Origin: Sphingobium xanthum
GTDB taxonomy: Bacteria > Pseudomonadota > Alphaproteobacteria > Sphingomonadales > Sphingomonadaceae
Assembly: GCF_019737615.1 (NCBI RefSeq)
Contig: NZ_JAHKKS010000003.1
Location: 28,501-92,500 of the forward strand
Direction: 5' to 3'
Length of the DNA stretch: 64,000 nt
Both the position numbers and the translations under genes were made by a program. Every line of letters starts with the position of its first letter. Within the stretch, counting starts at the first letter, position 1. This document shows positions 54,951-63,054 of this stretch, piece after piece. A model generated the notes under the pieces. It was not told where the DNA came from. It made no database searches and saw nothing but the letters and a program-made list of their open reading frames with translations.

Positions 54951-54993
54951 GGCGCTTCCCTGTCCGCTGGCATCGGCGCGGTCAACAGCGGGA

Positions 54994-55686
54994 TCATCCG
55001 ACGCGCCGCCCGGCCCAGATCACCCGGCCGACGATCGTCACACCGGCCGGGTCCACCTCGTCCCAGCTCGGGAAGAGGGGATTGTCGCTGATCACCGAGA
55101 AGCGGTCGCGGCGCGGCGTGCGGGCAATGCGCTTCACCATCAGCACATCGTCCATGCGCAACACATAGATGCCATCGCGCAGCCGATCGATGCTGTCGCT
55201 GCGATCGACCATGATGTCGTCGCCGTCGCTCAGGGTCGGGGTCATGGAGTCGCCGTCCACGCGGATGATCGAGAGCATGTCCGGCCGCCCGCCGATATCG
55301 CGCAGCCAGCGCGGCTCGAAGGCCATGGCACCTGCCGCCCCTTCATCCTCCTGCAGCGACCCTGGCCCGGCCGATGCCCCCAGCGCCAGTCGCGGCACTG
55401 GTACGAGCGCGCCATGGCCTCGCGCGGCGGATCGCCCTTTCGACGCCTGCTCCCAGGTCGCCGCGCCCGGCGCGCCGAGCATCTGCTCTTCGACACCGAA
55501 GTAGCGCGCCAGCAGCTTGCGATCCGCCTCGTCCAGCTTGCGCGGGCTACCGCGCTTCACGAATTGCTGAATATAGGCCGGATTGCGCCCGATCAGCCGC
55601 GACACGGCATCATAGCTGTCGCCCCGCTCCCGAATGAGCCGGTCCAGAACCTCGCGCGGATCGGATGTCTCCATGTCGGACATCAT
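54994..55686 (-). CDS. S24-family LexA/CI-like repressor
   Basis: About 230 residues. An N-terminal helix-turn-helix (SYDAVSRLIGRNPAYIQQFVKRG) is followed by a linker and a C-terminal S24 peptidase domain with catalytic Ser in VDGDSMTPTLSDGD and Lys in LMVKRIART. Such repressors self-cleave or oligomerise through this domain. ATG 55686 is preferred; the longest frame would start inside operator 1. It faces two palindromes and a divergent small gene. No phage genes are adjacent. Confidence 0.88.
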   Translation of the reverse strand: MMSDMETSDPREVLDRLIRERGDSYDAVSRLIGRNPAYIQQFVKRGSPRKLDEADRKLLARYFGVEEQMLGAPGAATWEQASKGRSAARGHGALVPVPRLALGASAGPGSLQEDEGAAGAMAFEPRWLRDIGGRPDMLSIIRVDGDSMTPTLSDGDDIMVDRSDSIDRLRDGIYVLRMDDVLMVKRIARTPRRDRFSVISDNPLFPSWDEVDPAGVTIVGRVIWAGRRVG

Positions 55687-55691
55687 AGTGA

Positions 55692-55705
55692 TAGGAATTT
55701 TCCTA
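55692..55705. promoter_or_regulatory. Operator 1, TAGGAA-TT-TTCCTA
   Basis: A perfect palindrome with 6-bp arms just upstream of the S24 repressor start. It matches operator 2 in sequence and sits where it would block the repressor's own promoter. Confidence 0.7.
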
Positions 55706-55729
55706 GACAAGTAGGATTTTGCATAGGAG

Positions 55730-55745
55730 ATAGGAAACTTCCTAT
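55730..55745. promoter_or_regulatory. Operator 2, ATAGGAA-AC-TTCCTAT
   Basis: A perfect palindrome with 7-bp arms, 39 bp centre to centre from operator 1, and 33 bp before the start codon of the divergent small gene. Half-sites (TAGGA) occur between the two. The pair forms a plausible two-operator switch for the S24 repressor. Confidence 0.72.
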
Positions 55746-55778
55746 TTCGAGTCGATGGTACAAGGAGGCACTCCCTTC

Positions 55779-55967
55779 ATGACGACACTACGCAGCATCG
55801 AGATTTTCCTCCGCCGCACCGGCATGGCGGCGACCAGCTTCGGCCGCGAATCGGTGCGCGATCCGCGCCTTGTCCATGACTTGCGGAAAGGCCGCGAGCT
55901 CTCCGAGCGGATGAAGCGCCGCATAGAACATTTCATGAACATATACAAAGGAGGCGCTGCCCAATGA
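55779..55967 (+). CDS. Small helix-turn-helix-like protein, divergent from S24 repressor
   Basis: 62 residues. IEIFLRRTGMAATSFGRESV and DPRLVHDLRKGRELSERMKRRI look like a compact DNA-binding domain of a type seen next to S24 regulators in sphingomonads. AAGGAGG lies about 10 nt before ATG 55779; an earlier ATG at 55755 is less likely. It may act as a Cro-like antagonist, but this is inference from layout. It overlaps the next gene by ATGA. Confidence 0.7.
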   Translation: MTTLRSIEIFLRRTGMAATSFGRESVRDPRLVHDLRKGRELSERMKRRIEHFMNIYKGGAAQ

Positions 55968-56365
55968 CTCTTCTCTCGAGCCTCGCAACCGCGCGCCGCT
56001 TCCGCATCCGGCGCAAGGAAACGCACCATATCCAGCCGGCCAATCCGCGGCCGCAGCGCCGGGACTGTCAGGGTCAGCTCATCGCCGCGCTGGAAGACAT
56101 GGCCGGACCGGCCGTCGTCGTGACCGATGCGACGATGCGCCCCTGGTGCAGCGCGACCTTCATCGGCGCCCAGCATCGTCTTTCTCTGCAGCTTTCCGGC
56201 TCCGATGCCGCGCAGCAGGCGGACGATCTCGCGACGCGGCTGCGCGACGCCGAATTCAGCCTGCGCGGTCACATCGTGGCGGACATCAGCGTGGACGATG
56301 TTCGGCCTGCTTCAGAGTGTGACTTTAGTGTGACCTTGGCCGTGCTGACCATCGAGGATTGGTGA
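55964..56365 (+). CDS. Hypothetical protein, cotranscribed with the small regulator
   Basis: 133 residues, not recognised. A basic N-terminus (RRFRIRRKE) is followed by GQLIAALEDMAGPAVVVTDATMRPWCSATFIGAQHRLSLQLSG and a C-terminal strand-rich part VADISVDDVRPASECDFSVTLAVLTIEDW. No membrane segment or catalytic motif is visible. The ATGA overlap with the upstream gene shows coupling. It converges with the large gene on the minus strand. Confidence 0.6.
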   Translation: MTLLSSLATARRFRIRRKETHHIQPANPRPQRRDCQGQLIAALEDMAGPAVVVTDATMRPWCSATFIGAQHRLSLQLSGSDAAQQADDLATRLRDAEFSLRGHIVADISVDDVRPASECDFSVTLAVLTIEDW

Positions 56366-56370
56366 AAGTC

Positions 56371-57522
56371 TTAGCGGCGGCCCTGCTCGGTGAGCTTGCG
56401 CAAAGTGGCTAGCGCACTGCTGAGCGCATGCTCCACATCGGCATCGACGCGCAGCAGTTCCGTCTGCGCTGAGGCCGCTTCCGCAGCGAAGGCCGGCGCG
56501 CTCGGCGGCACGATTTCGACGGGGCGCTGGGCACGCAACGCCGCGCGCACGGACGGGTCCGGCTGCGCATAGCCGATGCCGCCGTCGAGCGACTGCTGCG
56601 CCTGCGCGGCTTGAGCCACGGCTTCGCGCTTTGCAACGCTGCGCTCGAAGCGGGCCGCCAGCGCGCCAAGATCGGCATCGGCAATCAGCGGCAGGTTGAG
56701 CGTGCGGAGCAGCGTGGCACAGCTCTCCCTGGCGAACGGCGCCGTTGAAGCGGTCACCGCCTTGCGTGGCGGCATGGCAGCGACGACGTGCGCAATCTCT
56801 TCCTCGCTGAGCGGCACGGGCGCGCGCGGCATATCAAAACTCGACAGCGGGTCCGGCGCGGCCATCGGTGCAGGCGCAGCGTGCGCGATGACCTCGGCGA
56901 GAGTCGGCGCCGCAACGTTCGGCGCGGACTCGACGGGCGCGACGAAGGCCGCAACCTCGACTGGTGCAGGCTCGACAACGGCGGACGCAGGTTCAGGCGG
57001 CGGCAGATCGCGGCTGGCGGAGAGCGGCGGACGCGGCGGCGCGTCGGGATGCCGATCGCGGCGACGGCGACTCAGATTGTCCTGCGCATCGCCATTGTCG
57101 TGGAAACCGCCACGCACGAGTCGCAGCAACGCACCGCCCCAGCCGGATCCCGAAGCCTGTCTGCGCGCGTGCATCATCTCGTCTTCATCCTCGATTTCAA
57201 GAAGCTCGGCCTCATAGTCCGGTTGCGGCTCCGCCGGTGCGGCAGGCGCTCCCCAAAGCGTCCAGACGACCGCAGCAGGCACCAGCGCAAGGATGCCGCC
57301 GAGCAACAGGCGCGAGCCAAGACCGATCGGCGGCGCGAAGAATTTGACCATTTCGCTGAGGCCGGAGGCGGTCGCGAGTTCCTCGATCAGCGACGTCGGC
57401 GCGGACAAGGTGAGGGCAATCGTGCCGCCGGCAACCAGCAACAGCCGGGCACCACGGGCGCCCAGCACCCGCTCCATCCACGCTCCCCGCGTATCGACTT
57501 TGACCAATGCGCCTGAATTCAT
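56371..57522 (-). CDS. Hypothetical membrane protein with long Pro/Ala-rich region
   Basis: 383 residues, not recognised. Two hydrophobic segments lie near the N-terminus (GARLLLVAGGTIALTLSAP; LLLGGILALVPAAVVWTLWGA). The rest is a low-complexity acidic/Pro/Ala-rich region and a final helical segment (LATLRKLTEQGRR). It starts 12 bp after the glycosyltransferase stop, so it is probably in the same transcript and may belong to the exosortase-linked surface pathway, which is inference. Confidence 0.55.
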   Translation of the reverse strand: MNSGALVKVDTRGAWMERVLGARGARLLLVAGGTIALTLSAPTSLIEELATASGLSEMVKFFAPPIGLGSRLLLGGILALVPAAVVWTLWGAPAAPAEPQPDYEAELLEIEDEDEMMHARRQASGSGWGGALLRLVRGGFHDNGDAQDNLSRRRRDRHPDAPPRPPLSASRDLPPPEPASAVVEPAPVEVAAFVAPVESAPNVAAPTLAEVIAHAAPAPMAAPDPLSSFDMPRAPVPLSEEEIAHVVAAMPPRKAVTASTAPFARESCATLLRTLNLPLIADADLGALAARFERSVAKREAVAQAAQAQQSLDGGIGYAQPDPSVRAALRAQRPVEIVPPSAPAFAAEAASAQTELLRVDADVEHALSSALATLRKLTEQGRR

Positions 57523-57534
57523 AGCCCTAGCTCG

Positions 57535-58749
57535 TCACGACCGATCCGTGTTCGTTAACAGCCGTTGGTAAACAGGTTCGTAACGAACGACATTCTTTGC
57601 CCAGCTCCGCTCACGCTCGACGAACGCCCGCGCGACGCGCCGCCGCTCGTCCCAAATCCCCCGGTCGGCGAGCAATCCGGCGAGCGCACGCGCGATCGCG
57701 GCCGGATCGTCCGGCGCGAACAAGGTGCCAGTGACACCATCCTCGATGAGTTCGCGATGGCCGCCCACGGCCGATGCCGCGACCAACCGCCCCTGCGCCA
57801 TGGCTTCCAGCGGTTTCAGCGGCGTGACAAGCTCGGTGAGGCGCATGCCCTTGCGCGGATAAGCGAGGATATCGATCAGGCTGTAATAGCGCTCGACGTC
57901 CTGATGCGGCACCCGGCCGACGAAATGGATGCGTTCGGCAACCGATGAGGCGGCGGCCTGCGCGCGAAGCGCGTCGGATCGAGGGCCGCCGCCGACGAGC
58001 AGCAGATGCGCGCTGGGCCGCTGCGCCACAAGCGCCGGCATGGCCGCGACGAGATCGTCCAAGCCTTCATAATCGTAGAAGCTGCCGATGAAGCCGATCA
58101 CATCCGCCTCATCCAAGCCGAGCTGCGCGCGCAATGCTTCGTCGGCGGGCGGTGGATCGCCGAACAGCTCCAGATCGACGCCATTGGGCGAGACGACGAT
58201 CTTCTCCGGCGCGACGCCGCGCGCGATCAGATCCTGCCGCAGCCCGTCGCAGATCACCATCACGGCATCGGCCTTGGCGACCGCACGATCCTCGAGGAAG
58301 CGCGTGACCCGATAGCGCAAATCACCTTCGCGCCCGGTCCCGTTGCCGACCGCCGCATCTTCCCAGAAAGCCCGGATTTCATAGACGAACGGCAGCTTGT
58401 ATCGCCGCGCCACGGGCGCCGCCGCCAGCGCGCCAAGCACGGGCGAGTGGGCATGAATGAGGTCGGGGCGCCAGTCGCGCACCAGCGCGTCGATGCCGGC
58501 CGACAGCCGCTTCACGTCGCGCCATTCGGCAATCGGCGCGATGCGGCCCTGCGAACGGCCCGACACGCGGTGGAAGGTCAGGTCATCGACCGTCTCGACC
58601 GCCGGCCCCTCGGCATAATGCCGGTTGCCGGTAATGCCGCGCACATCCCAGCCGCGTCCCTGCTGCGCCTTCAGCAGCGCGCGCGTGCGGAAGGTATAGC
58701 CGCTGTGCAGCGGCAGGCTGTGATCGAGGACATGGAGGATTCGCGTCAT
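57535..58749 (-). CDS. Exosortase-A-associated glycosyltransferase (TIGR04063-like)
   Basis: 404 residues, GT4 fold. ILHVLDHSLPLHSGYTFRTRALL is the signature N-terminus of the PEP-CTERM/exosortase-A-associated transferase group. Acceptor-side residues HAHSPVLGALAA and FVYEIRAFWEDAAVG follow, then donor-side PNGVDLELF and the E-x7-E type LKPLEAMAQGRLVAASAVGGHRELI. It adds a sugar to the exosortase-linked surface polymer. It is divergent from the O-glycosylation ligase. Confidence 0.88.
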   Translation of the reverse strand: MTRILHVLDHSLPLHSGYTFRTRALLKAQQGRGWDVRGITGNRHYAEGPAVETVDDLTFHRVSGRSQGRIAPIAEWRDVKRLSAGIDALVRDWRPDLIHAHSPVLGALAAAPVARRYKLPFVYEIRAFWEDAAVGNGTGREGDLRYRVTRFLEDRAVAKADAVMVICDGLRQDLIARGVAPEKIVVSPNGVDLELFGDPPPADEALRAQLGLDEADVIGFIGSFYDYEGLDDLVAAMPALVAQRPSAHLLLVGGGPRSDALRAQAAASSVAERIHFVGRVPHQDVERYYSLIDILAYPRKGMRLTELVTPLKPLEAMAQGRLVAASAVGGHRELIEDGVTGTLFAPDDPAAIARALAGLLADRGIWDERRRVARAFVERERSWAKNVVRYEPVYQRLLTNTDRS

Positions 58750-58859
58750 CGCCTCACCTTTGCCCGATAAGGTTTAACGCCGCCTCAACCAGCTTGCGCT
58801 AGGGCAATTCCCATGAGCTGCGATAGCATCGGCTGGGACGGGTTGAGAGCCTTCAATTC

Positions 58860-59036
58860 ATGATCGACACATTCTCCCTGCTGCTGGTCCACGGCCTCAT
58901 TCTGCTGACCTGCGTGCGCCTGCTCGGTCGCGAGGATCTGGACGACGAAGCTGGCGGCGAGCGCTTGAACTTCCTCGGCCAGCCGCGCCGCCGCCGGCGG
59001 CGCAAATCCCGCAACGGACGGCCGCCCGATGCGTGA
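58860..59036 (+). CDS. 58-aa membrane peptide overlapping the O-glycosylation ligase gene
   Basis: Starts ATG 58860, stop 59034-59036, overlapping the ligase start by 8 bases. A hydrophobic helix (FSLLLVHGLILLTCVRLLG) precedes an acidic stretch (EDLDDEAGG) and a strongly basic tail (PRRRRRRKSRNGRP). Single-pass topology with the tail inside is plausible. Overlap with the ligase points to translational coupling. No family is recognised. Confidence 0.55.
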   Translation: MIDTFSLLLVHGLILLTCVRLLGREDLDDEAGGERLNFLGQPRRRRRRKSRNGRPPDA

Positions 59037-60387
59037 CCTTTTCTTCATCCTGTTCCTGGCCGCGATGTTCGGCCTCGGCCTCAAGCGCCCGTTCATCCTG
59101 GTGCTGGTCTACAGCTATATCGACATCGTCTCGCCGCAACGCCTGTCCTATTTCCTGCTGAATTCGATTCCGGTTTCGCTGCTCGCCTTCGCCTCGGCCG
59201 TGGGCGCCTGGCTCATCTTCGACGACAAGCAGGATTGCCGCTTCTCGCGACGGCAGGTCGTGATGGTCCTGCTGTTGATCTATTGCTGGTACACGACGAC
59301 GCATGCCGACTTCCCGTTGGCCGCCGACCATAAATGGGGATGGGTGTGGAAGGCGCTGGTCTTTGCCATCTTCCTGCCGCTCACCTTGCGGACAAAGCTG
59401 CGAATCGAGGCACTGGCGCTCGTCATGGTCCTCTGCGCCGGGTCGATCATCATCACCGGCGGCATCAAGACAGCGCTCGGCGGCGGCGGCTATGGATCGC
59501 TCAACCTCATGGTCGACAACAATAGCGGCCTTTATGAAGGCAGCATCATCTCGACCGTCGCCATCTCGATCATCCCGCTCATCCTCTATCTCTCGCAGCA
59601 CGGTACGATCTTCCCGCCGGACTGGCGCGTGAAGCTCTTCGCTTATGCTTTCTGCTTCGCCTGCCTGCTGATGCCGATCGGCACTGAGGCGCGCACTGGC
59701 CTGGTCTGCGCAGCGATCCTCGCCGGGCTGATGTGGTGGCGCACGCAACGGCGAGTACTCTATGCCGGCCTTGGCGCCTTCGCCCTGCTGTGTTCCATTC
59801 CCTTCCTCCCGGCGAGCTTCACGGAGCGGATGAACACCATCTCGGCCTATCAGGCGGACGAGAGCGCCTCGACCCGCCTGCAGGTGTGGAAATGGACGCT
59901 CGACTATGTCGGCAAGAATCCCATCGGCGGCGGCTTCGACAACTATCTGGCCAACAGCTTCACCTATCACACGGTGCAGAAGAGCGGCCCGGCCGACAAT
60001 CAGCGCGTCGAGCATGTGATCGTCACGGACAAGGGCCGCGCCTTCCATTCGAGCTATTTCGAAATGCTTGGCGAGCAGGGCATCCCCGGCCTGTTCCTGT
60101 GGCTGCTGCTGAATGTCGGTACGCTCGTCCAGAGCGAGCGGCTGCGGCGGCGATACAAGGACACGGACAGGCCCGAATTCAAATGGGTCGCGCCCTTCGC
60201 ACAGGCCATGGTGCAGGGGCACATCGTCTATCTGGTCGGCTCGCTGTTCGTCGGCATCGCCTATCAGCCGTTCGTCTTCATGCTCATCGCCCTGCAGATC
60301 GGCGCCACCACCTATATGCGCCGCCTGCGTGCGGCCGAAAGCTGGCGCCCGATCGTGCCGGGAACAGCAGCGCAGGCTGCGGAGTGA
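59029..60387 (+). CDS. Probable O-glycosylation ligase, exosortase A-associated (TIGR03097/DUF5935)
   Basis: 452 residues with ten or more membrane helices. The N-terminal DUF5935-like part reads MRDLFFILFLAAMFGLGLKRPFILVLVYSYIDIVSPQRLS. A Wzy/O-antigen ligase-like part carries TRLQVWKWTLDYVGKNPIGGGFDNY and HSSYFEMLGEQGIPGLFLWL. It is thought to move a glycan onto exosortase-pathway proteins or to polymerise it at the periplasmic face. It is divergent from the matching glycosyltransferase. Confidence 0.9.
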   Translation: MRDLFFILFLAAMFGLGLKRPFILVLVYSYIDIVSPQRLSYFLLNSIPVSLLAFASAVGAWLIFDDKQDCRFSRRQVVMVLLLIYCWYTTTHADFPLAADHKWGWVWKALVFAIFLPLTLRTKLRIEALALVMVLCAGSIIITGGIKTALGGGGYGSLNLMVDNNSGLYEGSIISTVAISIIPLILYLSQHGTIFPPDWRVKLFAYAFCFACLLMPIGTEARTGLVCAAILAGLMWWRTQRRVLYAGLGAFALLCSIPFLPASFTERMNTISAYQADESASTRLQVWKWTLDYVGKNPIGGGFDNYLANSFTYHTVQKSGPADNQRVEHVIVTDKGRAFHSSYFEMLGEQGIPGLFLWLLLNVGTLVQSERLRRRYKDTDRPEFKWVAPFAQAMVQGHIVYLVGSLFVGIAYQPFVFMLIALQIGATTYMRRLRAAESWRPIVPGTAAQAAE

Positions 60388-60447
60388 ACCGCTCGCCCCA
60401 TTGACCGGTTCCGTCCCTCATGCGAGTCCCTCGCCCAAGAGAGGACC

Positions 60448-61407
60448 ATGATCTTGCCCATACCCGCACAGCTTCAGCGCGGCCTGCGCCTCCCCGTCAT
60501 CGGCGCGCCGCTCTTCATCATTTCCAATCCCGATCTCGTCATTGCCCAGTGCAAGGCCGGCATCATCGGTTCCATGCCCTCGCTCAACGCGCGCGGCGAG
60601 GAGCGACTGGAGGACTGGCTGACCCGGATCACGCAGGAACTTGCCGCGCACGACGCGGCGCATCCCGAGGCCCCGGCCGCGCCATATGCGGTCAACCTCA
60701 TCGTCCACCGGTCCAATCCGCGCCTGCTCGAAGATCTCGCCATCTGCCAGCGCTTCAAGGTGCCGCTCATCATCACCTCGCTCGGCGCGAACGAGGAGGT
60801 GAATGCGGGCGTCCACAGCTGGGGCGGTCTCGTCTTCCACGATGTCATCAACCAGCGCTTCGCGCACAAGGCCGTCGAGAAAGGCGCGGACGGGCTGATC
60901 CTCGTTGCGGCGGGCGCAGGCGGCCATGCGGGCGCGCAATCACCCTTCGCCCTGACGGCCGAAACCCGCGCCTGGTTCGATGGGCCGATCGCCCTCTCGG
61001 GCGCCATCGCGACCGGCGCTGGCATCCTCGCAGCGCAGGCAATGGGCGCGGATTTCGCCTATCTCGGCTCGGCCTTCATCGCCACCGACGAAGCGCGCGC
61101 GACGGCAATCTACAAGCAGGGGATTGTCGAGGGCACCGCCGCCGACATCGTCTATTCCAACCTCTTCACCGGCGTTCACGGCAATTATCTGCGCGCCTCG
61201 ATCGTCGCGCAGGGCCTCGATCCCGACAATCTGCCGCAGAGCGACCCTTCTGCGATGGACTTCGCCAAGGCGACCGACGCCAAGGCCTGGCGGGACATCT
61301 GGGGCGCCGGCCAGGGCATCGGCTCGGTGCATGACGTGCTGCCGGCGCAGAAGCTGGTGGAGCGGCTGGCTGTGGAATATGCGGCAGCGCGGGCGGCGTT
61401 GAGCTGA
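60448..61407 (+). CDS. Nitronate monooxygenase-family FMN protein
   Basis: 319 residues, TIM barrel. LPVIGAPLFIISNPDLVIAQCKAGIIGSMPSLNAR at the N-terminus and LILVAAGAGGHAGAQSPFAL with the catalytic His and FMN-binding loop, then GADFAYLGSAFIATDEA. It oxidises nitronates such as propionate-3-nitronate with FMN and oxygen; some relatives are other enoyl or nitro reductases. AGAGGA precedes the ATG. It stands alone. Confidence 0.9.
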   Translation: MILPIPAQLQRGLRLPVIGAPLFIISNPDLVIAQCKAGIIGSMPSLNARGEERLEDWLTRITQELAAHDAAHPEAPAAPYAVNLIVHRSNPRLLEDLAICQRFKVPLIITSLGANEEVNAGVHSWGGLVFHDVINQRFAHKAVEKGADGLILVAAGAGGHAGAQSPFALTAETRAWFDGPIALSGAIATGAGILAAQAMGADFAYLGSAFIATDEARATAIYKQGIVEGTAADIVYSNLFTGVHGNYLRASIVAQGLDPDNLPQSDPSAMDFAKATDAKAWRDIWGAGQGIGSVHDVLPAQKLVERLAVEYAAARAALS

Positions 61408-61473
61408 AGCGCGCGCGGCCTCCTGGCCATTTTCCGCCTCCCTGTCAGCGGGCGATGAAGACGCGCCGAAGAC

Positions 61474-62256
61474 TCACGAAAAGATCATCTTGATCCCCGT
61501 CGCGGCCAGCACGACGGCGAGGACGGGACGCAGGATCGTGGCAGACAGGCGCGTTGCCAGCAGCGAACCGATCACGATGCCGGGGATGGACCCGACGAGC
61601 AGCGAGCCGAGCAGCGCGAAATCGACATTGCCCATGAAAAGATGGCCGACACCGGCGACCATCGTCAGCGGCACGGCATGCACGATGTCGGTCCCGACCA
61701 GCCGCCGCGCCGTCATGCGCATCGGATAAAGTGCCATCAGCATCACGGCGCCGAGCGCGCCCGCGCCGATCGAGGTCAGCGTCACCATGACGCCGAGCAA
61801 TGCCCCGGCAGCGATCGTCAGCGCCGGCTGGCGCGCGCGATAAGTGGTCACGACCGCACTTTCCATGCCGAGGACGAGTGCCTGCACCCGCCCCCATCCA
61901 AAGGTTGCCGCCGCCGTCGCGAGCAGCAGCACACCCAGCGAGCTGATGATGAGGCCGTGCTTGATCTGGCTGGCATCGATCTGCGCCAGCAGCAGGCTGG
62001 TCACGATACTGGCGGGAATGCTGCCATAGGCAAGGCGGCGCACGACCTGCCAGTCGGGTTCACCCAGGCTGTGATGGACGACGCCGCCGACGCTCTTGGT
62101 GATCGCGGCGAACCAGAGATCGGTGCCTACCGCAGTCGTTGGCGAGACGCCGAGCAGCAGTATCAGGATGGGCGCCATCAGCGAACCGCCGCCGACGCCG
62201 GTCATGCCGACAAGCATGCCGACCAGCAGCCCGGAAAGTCCATGCGCCAGATCCAT
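61474..62256 (-). CDS. TauE/SafE-type sulfite or sulfonate exporter
   Basis: 260 residues with about eight membrane helices. The duplicated family motif occurs as GLLVGMLVGMTGVGGGSLMAPILILLLG and later LGVMVTLTSIGAGALGAVMLMALYP. It exports an organic or sulfur anion across the inner membrane; substrate unknown. It is divergent from the WYL-like gene by about 190 bp. Confidence 0.85.
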   Translation of the reverse strand: MDLAHGLSGLLVGMLVGMTGVGGGSLMAPILILLLGVSPTTAVGTDLWFAAITKSVGGVVHHSLGEPDWQVVRRLAYGSIPASIVTSLLLAQIDASQIKHGLIISSLGVLLLATAAATFGWGRVQALVLGMESAVVTTYRARQPALTIAAGALLGVMVTLTSIGAGALGAVMLMALYPMRMTARRLVGTDIVHAVPLTMVAGVGHLFMGNVDFALLGSLLVGSIPGIVIGSLLATRLSATILRPVLAVVLAATGIKMIFS

Positions 62257-62446
62257 TCCGCCTCGTCGCGCTCACCAACCCTTGCGCCGGAGGCAGACTG
62301 CCCCTTTTGCGGCGCCTAGCTGCCATGCCGCCCCGCGATTCGATAGGAACAAAAGCTATGCTCAGCCATGGCGGAACTATTGATCGAAAGCGCGGGAGCC
62401 CGCTCCCTCTTGAAAAGCGGGCGCAAACCGGCCAAGGGGCCGGGGC

Positions 62447-62749
62447 ATGGATAATAGCAGCATTCTTGAGGCGATCGCTCTGCGTCGCTGCCTCACTGCG
62501 CAGTACAACAAGCTCGCACTCGTTCTGGCGCCGCATGTGCTCTACAAGCGGAACGACAGCTACTTTATCGACGCGATCACCATCACCCGCGACGGCGCCG
62601 AACCGCGCGAACCGAAGGTGGGCAGCTATAATCTTGCCGGTCTCAGCGAGCTCGGCGTGCTCGACGAAACGTTCGATGTGCATCCGCTGTTCAACCGGAT
62701 GGATCCGAAGTACCGGGACAATACGCTGTTCATGATCGACGCCGACTGA
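62447..62749 (+). CDS. WYL-domain-like small protein
   Basis: 100 residues. ILEAIALRRCLTAQYNKLALVLAPHVLYKRNDSYFIDAITI resembles a WYL ligand-sensing domain without its usual helix-turn-helix (the core aromatic is Y in TAQYNK). PKVGSYNLAGLSELGVLDETFDVH follows as in WYL tails. It may regulate by binding a small ligand, but with no DNA-binding domain its role is unclear. Start AUG 62447 has GGGGCCGGGGC-type sequence upstream, a weak ribosome site. Confidence 0.6.
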   Translation: MDNSSILEAIALRRCLTAQYNKLALVLAPHVLYKRNDSYFIDAITITRDGAEPREPKVGSYNLAGLSELGVLDETFDVHPLFNRMDPKYRDNTLFMIDAD

Positions 62750-62845
62750 GGCGCGCCGGCCCATTGCGTCGGTGCCCGGTCGCCGCCGGCCTACCCCGAG
62801 GCGCCGCTCGCGCGATGGCTATGGACCGGTGCTCCCCGTGCAACT

Positions 62846-63013
62846 AGGACGGATCGACATTCAGATGACGACGAGCCGAAAACGGTCGTTTTGCGTGACC
62901 CTTGAAACGAGGCACGTGACTCGTTTCAACGCAGCGTACTAAAGGTACGTGAGCACCCGAAGCGCGCGGAACCGCCATTTGCACGCCGTCAGGGCTGAAT
63001 GTCGATCCGTCCT
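62846..63013. repeat. Dispersed nested-hairpin element, copy 2
   Basis: 168 bp bounded by a perfect 19-bp inverted repeat: AGGACGGATCGACATTCAG (62846-62864) and its complement (62995-63013). The core matches copy 1 at 15874-16016. An extra perfect hairpin TTGAAACGAG/CTCGTTTCAA (8-nt loop, about 62902-62929) replaces two bases of copy 1. The inner stem found in copy 1 is decayed here. It lies 41 bp before the gene at 63055. Confidence 0.78.
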
Positions 63014-63054
63014 TGTGCTGACTTGGGCGAGCGCTGCGAGATGAGGCGGAAACG

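Noticed and set aside
54994..56365. Prophage or mobile island around the S24 repressor
   Set aside because: No integrase, terminase, capsid, tRNA target or att-like direct repeat was found nearby.
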